Assembly (NCBI GenBank): GCA_036250195.1
Contig: JAVHZZ010000004.1
Location: 317,501,706 to 317,565,705, forward strand
DNA: 64,000 nucleotides
Direction of reading: 5' to 3'
Origin: Mixophyes australis
Taxonomy: Eukaryota > Chordata > Amphibia > Anura > Limnodynastidae
Shown: positions 55,465 through 64,000 of the stretch, piece after piece
Layout: each line of letters starts with the position of its first letter
Numbering within the stretch: the stretch's first letter is position 1
Translations under genes and position numbers: made by a program
The notes under the pieces: generated by a model
The model's input: the letters and a program-made list of their open reading frames with translations, nothing else
The model's database searches: none
Told to the model about the DNA's origin: nothing

Positions 55465-57365
55465 CTAGAAAACCTAAAAGGCAATACAACCCAAAATAAA
55501 TATATCCGACTGGAAGATGTTGCCCAATGCCTAAAATGCCCAAAACAGGAAGCACTTTCTCACCAGAAATGGAACAAAAGAGAGAGCTTTGTTTTGGGTG
55601 ATTTAAGCTTGGAATGAATTTAGATGGATTGTGCTTTGTGGATCGTGCATGCTTTGTGGATCCATCCTGGAAAGCCTTCTTTTTTTGGCAGTTGCCTTGA
55701 GAGATAACTTGTTAATTCCAATGTTGTTGAAGTTAAGTTGCCTATCAGATTTACAGTTTGAAGATAAACACCTAATTTTTCATCTTTTAAGCCACATTTA
55801 CAAAAGCATAAAATTGTTGTTCCTTACATTTTGACACCATACAGACAGGATGAATTTGCATATACAATGCCCTAAACAACACAGCACTGTCCTATAAAAG
55901 ATACACAGGAAAGTGCTTAGTTTAGAGTGTTGAATACATTGTTATTTGCCTGAATTATAGAAAATAAAGGAAATTGACAACATTTCGAGATTTCCTGCTG
56001 CGTTTCCCATCATTCAAACTAGGAAGCATTTCATATAGTTCAGCTCTAATAAAATATACTGATAACAATTTGCAAATTGAAAAGTCAGAGATTTCAAAGA
56101 CGAAAATAAAATGAAATAGTCTCACATGTATCCGATTTCAAAATAAATATATCAGACTGGAAGATGTTGCCCAATGCCTACAATGCCCAAAACAGGAAGC
56201 ACTTTCTCACCAGAAATGGAACAAAAGAGAGAGCTTTGTTTTGGGTGATTTAAGCTTGGAATGAATGTAGATGTAAATCTGAATATTCAGGAACAATAAA
56301 TGAATACAAGTGAGAAAAGCCAAACACATTCATGTCTCTGTAAATATGTTTGCTACACTTACTTTATTAGCTCTATTAATTTGAAACCATTGTGGATAAA
56401 AATTTACAGTTCCCAGATAAACCAAACAGAAAGCACTTAACAATTTGGAAATTGAAAAGTCAGAGATTTCAAAGACTCAAAAAATGTAATAGTCTTACAT
56501 GTATCCTATTTCAAATAGGGTAATTGCTTACCTACAGTCAAGAAGTGGAGCTGTTCTAACAGGTTGATCTTCAGTTTGAGTTCCAAATTAAACTAAAATT
56601 CCCATGCACTTGTAATCCTTTTATAAGCCTAAACAATACAGTCACCAGCCAATCTGAAGTGAGATGACCTTTTCTTTGTCTTTCCCCAATAGAGGGGTGG
56701 GGCAATCTGGCTTTAAGACAAATGGAGGTGCCTATTTCATTTACATATGCATACAAGACACTCTCTGCATAACAATAGGCATGGCTTGGATGAAACTTTC
56801 AATCAGATGATTCCAGAGATTCCAAGGAACTTGCTTCCTGTAGATAATTGACATCTTATATACTAAAGATCCTAATGAATTGTAATATTTTTCAATGTTA
56901 TCATAAAACATTAAACATGTGTTGAAAATCTTAAGTTGTAACTAATGTGTAAAGCAATATGGAGAAATACCATATAAAGCATTGGTATATGCTAAATGGT
57001 GTCCAAATCCTATTGTATATAAGCATTCTAGAACCAGCAAGTGTTCTAGAAGACATCATAACAATGTCCCTAAATCTGAACATTCCAAATATATCTGTCT
57101 AGCAACTATACATTTTGTGGTGCTTTGTTGCAGTAAATAATACTGGCAAATATATGTATGAACAGATTAAAACATTAATCCTTTAAAAATTCTATGGATA
57201 GAAAGTGTTGTGCCATTAAACAAATATAGTGATGCACCATTTCTAGAGCAGGATGTTTAACGTGCCCAAAATAACAACTGAATGCAAGCAAGCTAAGTAT
57301 AAGAACTAGATTTTCAAGCTCAAAAATGGTCAAGGGAAGCACTGACGTTAGATTTCTATGTAAAT
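55465..57365 (+). repeat. Monomer U30 (clade B, type X)
   Basis: Type X in its first half (A70, C320, G461) but with A925, A938 and G1798, a tail seen in U14, U16 and U29. It does not match U15, so the 15-unit correspondence ends here. Confidence 0.94.
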
Positions 57366-59266
57366 CTAGAAAACCTAAAAGGCAATACAACCCAAAATAA
57401 ATATATCCGACTGGAAGATGTTGCCCAATGCCTAAAATGCCCAAAACAGGAAGCACTTTCTCACCAGAAATGGAACAAAAGAGAGAGCTTTGTTTTGGGT
57501 GATTCAAGCTTGGAATGAATTTAGATGGATTGTGCTTTGTGGATCGTGCATGCTTTGTGGATCCATCCTGGAAAGCCTTCTTTTTTTGGCAGTTGCCTTG
57601 AGAGATAACTTGTTAATTCCAATGTTGTTGAAGTTAAGTTGCCTATCAGATTTACAGTTTGAAGATAAACACCTAATTTTTCATCTTTTAAGCCACATTT
57701 ACAAAAGCATAAAATTGTTGTTCCTTACATTTTGACACCATACAGACAGGATGAATTTGCATATACAATGCCCTAAACAACACAGCACTGTCCTATAAAA
57801 GATACACAGGAAAGTGCTTAGTTTAGAGTGTTGAATACATTGTTATTTGCCTGAATTATAGAAAATAAAGGAAATTGACAACATTTCGAGATTTCCTGCT
57901 GCGTTTCCCATCATTCAAACTAGGAAGCATTTCATATAGTTCAGCTCTAATAAAATATACTGATAACAATTTGCAAATTGAAAAGTCAGAGATTTCAAAG
58001 ACGAAAATAAAATGAAATAGTCTCACATGTATCCGATTTCAAAATAAATATATCAGACTGGAAGATGTTGCCCAATGCCTACAATGCCCAAAACAGGAAG
58101 CACTTTCTCACCAGAAATGGAACAAAAGAGAGAGCTTTGTTTTGGGTGATTTAAGCTTGGAATGAATGTAGATGTAAATCTGAATATTCAGGAACAATAA
58201 ATGAATACAAGTGAGAAAAGCCAAACACATTCATGTCTCTGTAAATATGTTTGCTACACTTACTTTATTAGCTCTATTAATTTGAAACCGTTGTGGATAA
58301 AAGTTTACAGTTCCCAGATAAACCAAACAGAAAGCACTTAACAATTTGGAAATTGAAAAGTCAGAGATTTCAAAGACTCAAAAAATGTAATAGTCTTACA
58401 TGTATCCTATTTCAAATAGGGTAATTGCTTACCTACAGTCAAGAAGTGGAGCTGTTCTAACAGGTTGATCTTCAGTTTGAGTTCCAAATTAAACTAAAAT
58501 TCCCATGCACTTGTAATCCTTTTATAAGCCTAAACAATACAGTCACCAGCCAATCTGAAGTGAGATGACCTTTTCTTTGTCTTTCCCCAATAGAGGGGTG
58601 GGGCAATCTGGCTTTAAGACAAATGGAGGTGCCTATTTCATTTACATATGCATACAAGACACTCTCTGCATAACAATAGGCATGGCTTGGATGAAACTTT
58701 CAATCAGATGATTCCAGAGATTCCAAGGAACTTGCTTCCTGTAGATAATTGACATCTTATATACTAAAGATCCTAATGAATTGTAATATTTTTCAATGTT
58801 ATCATAAAACATTAAACATGTGTTGAAAATCTTAAGTTGTAACTAATGTGTAAAGCAATATGGAGAAATACCATATAAAGCATTGGTATATGCTAAATGG
58901 TGTCCAAATCCTATTGTATATAAGCATTCTAGAACCAGCAAGTGTTCTAGAAGACATCATAACAATGTCCCTAAATCTGAACATTCCAAATATATCTGTC
59001 TAGCAACTATACATTTTGTGGTGCTTTGTTGCAGTAAATAATACTGGCAAATATATGTATGAACAGATTAAAACATTAATCCTTTAAAAATTCTATGGAT
59101 AGAAAGTGTTGTGCCATTAAACAAATATAGTGATGCACCATTTCTAGAGCAGGATGTTTAACATGCCCAAAATAACAACTGAATGCAAGCAAGCTAAGTA
59201 TAAGAACTAGATTTTCAAGCTCAAAAATGGTCAAGGGAAGCACTGACGTTAGATTTCTATGTAAAT
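57366..59266 (+). repeat. Monomer U31 (clade B, type X)
   Basis: Type X with G925, G938 and A1798, matching U15 and U17. Private gattcaagc near 57504. Confidence 0.95.
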
Positions 59267-61167
59267 CTAGAAAACCTAAAAGGCAATACAACCCAAAATA
59301 AATATATCCGACTGGAAGATGTTGCCCAATGCCTACAATGCCCAAAACAGGAAGCACTTTCTCACCAGAAATGGAACAAAAGAGAGAGCTTTGTTTTGGG
59401 TGATTTAAGCTTGGAATGAATTTAGATGGATTGTGCTTTGTGGATCGTGCATGCTTTGTGGATCCATCCTGGAAAGCCTTCTTTTTTTGGCAGTTGCCTT
59501 GAGAGATAACTTGTTAATTCCAATGTTGTTGAAGTTAAGTTGCCTATCAGATTTACAGTTTGAAGATAAACACCTAATTTTTCATGTTTTAAGCCACATT
59601 TACAAAAGCATAAAATTGTTGTTCCTTACATTTTGACACCATACAGACAGGATGAATTTGCATAAACAATGCCCTAAACAACACAGCACTGTCCTATAAA
59701 AGATACACAGGAAAGTGCTTAGTTTACAGTGTTGAATACATTGTTATTTGCCTGAATTATAGAAAATAAAGGAAATTGACAACATTTCAAGATTTCCTGC
59801 TGCGTTTCCCATCATTCAAACTAGGAAGCATTTCATATAGTTCAGCTCTAATAAAATATACTGATAACAATTTGCAAATTGAAAAGTCAGAGATTTCAAA
59901 GACGAAAATAAAATGAAATAGTCTCACATGTATCCGATTTCAAAATAAATATATCAGACTGGAAGATGTTGCCCAATGCCTACAATGCCCAAAACAGGAA
60001 GCACTTTCTCACCAGAAATGGAACAAAAGAGAGAGCTTTGTTTTGGGTGATTTAAGCTTGGAATGAATGTAGATGTAAATCTGAATATTCAGGAACAATA
60101 AATGAATACAAGTGAGAAAAGCCAAACACATTCATGTCTCTGTAAATATGTTTGCTACACTTACTTTATTAGCTCTATTAATTTGAAACCATTGTGGATA
60201 AAAATTTACAGTTCCCAGATAAACCAAACAGAAAGCACTTAACAATTTGGAAATTGAAAAGTCAGAGATTTCAAAGACTCAAAAAATGTAATAGTCTTAC
60301 ATGTATCCTATTTCAAATAGGGTAATTGCTTACCTACAGTCAAGAAGTGGAGCTGTTCTAACAGGTTGATCTTCAGTTTGAGTTCCAAATTAAACTAAAA
60401 TTCCCATGCACTTGTAATCCTTTTATAAGCCTAAACAATACAGTCACCAGCCAATCTGAAGTGAGATGACCTTTTCTTTGTCTTTCCCCAATAGAGGGGT
60501 GGGGCAATCTGGCTTTAAGACAAATGGATGTGCCTATTTCATTTACATATGCATACAAGACACTCTCTGCATAACAATAGGCATGGCTTGGATGAAACTT
60601 TCAATCAGATGATTCCAGAGATTCCAAGGAACTTGCTTCCTGTAGATAATTGACATCTTATATACTAAAGATCCTAATGAATTGTAATATTTTTCAATGT
60701 TATCATAAAACATTAAACATGTGTTGAAAATCTTAAGTTGTAACTAATGTGTAAAGCAATATGGAGAAATACCATATAAAGCATTGGTATATGCTAAATG
60801 GTGTCCAAATCCTATTGTATATAAGCATTCTAGAACCAGCAAGTGTTCTAGAAGACATCATAACAATGTCCCTAAATCTGAACATTCCAAATATATCTGT
60901 CTAGCAACTATACATTTTGTGGTGCTTTGTTGCAGTAAATAATACTGGCAAATATATGTATGAACAGATTAAAACATTAATCCTTTAAAAATTCTATGGA
61001 TAGAAAGTGTTGTGCCATTAAACAAATATAGTGATGCACCATTTCTAGAGCAGGATGTTTAACATGCCCAAAATAACAACTGAATGCAAGCAAGCTAAGT
61101 ATAAGAACTAGATTTTCAAGCTCAAAAATGGTCAAGGGAAGCACTGACGTTAGATTTCTATGTAAAT
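59267..61167 (+). repeat. Monomer U32 (clade B, type Y)
   Basis: Type Y with A399, C461, G638 and A1798. Private ggatgtgcc near 60529. Confidence 0.95.
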
Positions 61168-63068
61168 CTAGAAAACCTAAAAGGCAATACAACCCAAAAT
61201 AAATATATCCGACTGGAAGATGTTGCCCAATGCCTACAATGCCCAAAACAGGAAGCACTTTCTCACCAGAAATGGAACAAAAGAGAGAGCTTTGTTTTGG
61301 GTGATTTAAGCTTGGAATGAATTTAGATGGATTGTGCTTTGTGGATCGTGCATGCTTTGTGGATCCATCCTGGAAAGCCTTCTTTTTTTGGCAGTTGCCT
61401 TGAGAGATAACTTGTTAATTCCAATGTTGTTGAAGTTAAGTTGCCTATCAGATTTACAGTTTGAAGATAAACACCTAATTTTTCATGTTTTAAGCCACAT
61501 TTACAAAAGCATAAAATTGTTGTTCCTTACATTTTGACACCATACAGACAGGATGAATTTGCATAAACAATGCCCTAAACAACACAGCACTGTCCTATAA
61601 AAGATACACAGGAAAGTGCTTAGTTTACAGTGTTGAATACATTGTTATTTGCCTGAATTATAGAAAATAAAGGAAATTGACAACATTTCAAGATTTCCTG
61701 CTGCGTTTCCCATCATTCAAACTAGGAAGCATTTCATATAGTTCAGCTCTAATAAAATATACTGATAACAATTTGCAAATTGAAAAGTCAGAGATTTCAA
61801 AGACAAAAATAAAATGAAATAGTCTCACATGTATCCGATTTCAAAATAAATATATCAGACTGGAAGATGTTGCCCAATGCCTACAATGCCCAAAACAGGA
61901 AGCACTTTCTCACCAGAAATGGAACAAAAGAGAGAGCTTTGTTTTGGGTGATTTAAGCTTGGAATGAATGTAGATGTAAATCTGAATATTCAGGAACAAT
62001 AAATGAATACAAGTGAGAAAAGCCAAACACATTCATGTCTCTGTAAATATGTTTGCTACACTTACTTTATTAGCTCTATTAATTTGAAACCATTGTGGAT
62101 AAAAATTTACAGTTCCCAGATAAACCAAACAGAAAGCACTTAACAATTTGGAAATTGAAAAGTCAGAGATTTCAAAGACTCAAAAAATGTAATAGTCTTA
62201 CATGTATCCTATTTCAAATAGGGTAATTGCTTACCTACAGTTAAGAAGTGGAGCTGTTCTAACAGGTTGATCTTCAGTTTGAGTTCCAAATTAAACTAAA
62301 ATTCCCATGCACTTGTAATCCTTTTATAAGCCTAAACAATACAGTCACCAGCCAATCTGAAGTGAGATGACCTTTTCTTTGTCTTTCCCCAATAGAGGGG
62401 TGGGGCAATCTGGCTTTAAGACAAATGGAGGTGCCTATTTCATTTACATATGCATACAAGACACTCTCTGCATAACAATAGGCATGGCTTGGATGAAACT
62501 TTCAATCAGATGATTCCAGAGATTCCAAGGAACTTGCTTCCTGTAGATAATTGACATCTTATATACTAAAGATCCTAATGAATTGTAATATTTTTCAATG
62601 TTATCATAAAACATTAAACATGTGTTGAAAATCTTAAGTTGTAACTAATGTGTAAAGCAATATGGAGAAATACCATATAAAGCATTGGTATATGCTAAAT
62701 GGTGTCCAAATCCTATTGTATATAAGCATTCTAGAACCAGCAAGTGTTCTAGAAGACATCATAACAATGTCCCTAAATCTGAACATTCCAAATATATCTG
62801 TCTAGCAACTATACATTTTGTGGTGCTTTGTTGCAGTAAATAATACTGGCAAATATATGTATGAACAGATTAAAACATTAATCCTTTAAAAATTCTATGG
62901 ATAGAAAGTGTTGTGCCATTAAACAAATATAGTGATGCACCATTTCTAGAGCAGGATGTTTAACATGCCCAAAATAACAACTGAATGCAAGCAAGCTAAG
63001 TATAAGAACTAGATTTTCAAGCTCAAAAATGGTCAAGGGAAGCACTGACGTTAGATTTCTATGTAAAT
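61168..63068 (+). repeat. Monomer U33 (clade B, type Y)
   Basis: Type Y with A399, C461, A638 and A1798, as U18. Private cagttaag in the PSE-like string near 62241. Confidence 0.95.
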
Positions 63069-64000
63069 CTAGAAAACCTAAAAGGCAATACAACCCAAAA
63101 TAAATATATCCGACTGGAAGATGTTGCCCAATGCCTAAAATGCCCAAAACAGGAAGCACTTTCTCACCAGAAATGGAACAAAAGAGAGAGCTTTGTTTTG
63201 GGTGATTTAAGCTTGGAATGAATTTAGATGGATTGTGCTTTGTGGATCGTGCATGCTTTGTGGATCCATCCTGGAAAGCCTTCTTTTTTTGGCAGTTGCC
63301 TTGAGAGATAACTTGTTAATTCCAATGTTGTTGAAGTTAAGTTGCCTATCAGATTTACAGTTTGAAGATAAACACCTAATTTTTCATCTTTTAAGCCACA
63401 TTTACAAAAGCATAAAATTGTTGTTCCTTACATTTTGACACCATACAGACAGGATGAATTTGCATATACAATGCCCTAAACAACACAGCACTGTCCTATA
63501 AAAGATACACAGGAAAGTGCTTAGTTTAGAGTGTTGAATACATTGTTATTTGCCTGAATTATAGAAAATAAAGGAAATTGACAACATTTCGAGATTTCCT
63601 GCTGCGTTTCCCATCATTCAAACTAGGAAGCATTTCATATAGTTCAGCTCTAATAAAATATACTGATAACAATTTGCAAATTGAAAAGTCAGAGATTTCA
63701 AAGACGAAAATAAAATGAAATAGTCTCACATGTATCCGATTTCAAAATAAATATATCAGACTGGAAGATGTTGCCCAATGCCTACAATGCCCAAAACAGG
63801 AAGCACTTTCTCACCAGAAATGGAACAAAAGAGAGAGCTTTGTTTTGGGTGATTTAAGCTTGGAATGAATGTAGATGTAAATCTGAATATTCAGGAACAA
63901 TAAATGAATACAAGTGAGAAAAGCCAAACACATTCATGTCTCTGTAAATATGTTTGCTACACTTACTTTATTAGCTCTATTAATTTGAAACCATTGTGGA
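63069..64000 (+). repeat. Monomer U34 (clade B, type X), cut by window end
   Basis: First 932 bp of a unit with A70, C320, G461, G523 and G638. It is truncated only because the window ends. Confidence 0.95.

Larger units (their letters stand above)
1..64000. repeat. Satellite array, 1,901-bp monomer, ~33.5 head-to-tail copies
   Basis: Every stretch of the window recurs 1,901 bp later with only scattered single-base changes. Landmarks such as the octamer, the TATAAAAG string and the TTCTAGAA inverted repeat fall at the same phase in all units. The only length changes are a 1-bp deletion in U3 and a 336-bp gain in U24 caused by a MITE. No unit contains a credible gene: the frames are short, overlap on both strands, and vary without respect for codon position. 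The unit is AT-rich, with many AATAAA and TATA-like strings expected from composition. Neither array boundary is inside the window. I do not recognise the monomer as a named satellite family. The unit boundaries below are an arbitrary phase. Confidence 0.98.

Noticed and set aside
57175..57735. Slightly longer frames (110 and 81 residues) in U31
   Set aside because: Both extensions come from one private T-to-C change (gattcaagc) that creates alternative start codons; no coding evidence.
1..64000. CRISPR-like or phage-like repeat structure
   Set aside because: Repeats are 1.9 kb with no spacer-repeat alternation, no cas genes and no bacterial gene density.
1..64000. CENP-B box in the monomer
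   Set aside because: I looked for the TTCG-TTGGAA-CGGGA pattern on both strands and found no convincing match.
1..64000. Array as an assembly artefact (collapsed or looped contig)
   Set aside because: Units carry distinct private variants, ordered clade blocks and a unique transposon insertion, which a simple looped duplication would not produce. Read-level confirmation is not possible here.

Overview
The window is a single uninterrupted satellite array from a eukaryotic genome. A 1,901-bp, AT-rich, non-coding monomer repeats head to tail about 33.5 times from base 1 to base 64000. Both ends of the window lie inside the array. I see no protein-coding gene, rRNA, tRNA, CRISPR array or bacterial feature. 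The short open frames that recur in every copy are by-products of repetition. Using the start of the window (ctagaaaacc) as an arbitrary phase, there are 33 complete units (U1-U33) and a 932-bp partial unit (U34). The register is exactly 1,901 bp throughout except for two events: a 1-bp loss in a T-run in U3 and a 333-bp transposon plus 3-bp target duplication in U24.

Organism: only the array and the transposon give clues. The transposon is a foldback MITE with termini GGGCCTGATTCATTAAGG, which resembles repeats I associate with anuran amphibian genomes. A large vertebrate genome, probably a frog, is my best guess, from memory only and at modest confidence.

Layout: monomers fall into two sequence clades, separated at unit positions 1123, 1461 and 1727. 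Clade A is U1-U8 and U20-U23. Clade B is U10-U18 and U25-U34. U9, U19 and U24 are A/B hybrids sitting exactly at the clade borders. Shared private variants show that U7-U14 (11406-26613) and U22-U29 (39921-55464) are copies of the same 8-unit segment, displaced by 15 units. Smaller two-unit (3,802-bp) duplications are seen at U20-U21/U22-U23. The MITE is present in only one of the two large copies, so it most simply inserted after that duplication.

Inside each monomer there is a 135-bp box present twice (2 mismatches), a second more diverged ~80-bp duplication, a consensus POU octamer 31 bp upstream of a TATA-like box, a 14-bp palindrome, a weak snRNA-PSE-like string, and an inverted repeat made of two TTCTAGAA blocks. 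These motifs recur every 1,901 bp; none is shown to be functional. The most informative content is the record of unequal exchange, segmental amplification and transposon insertion in the array, not a gene system.
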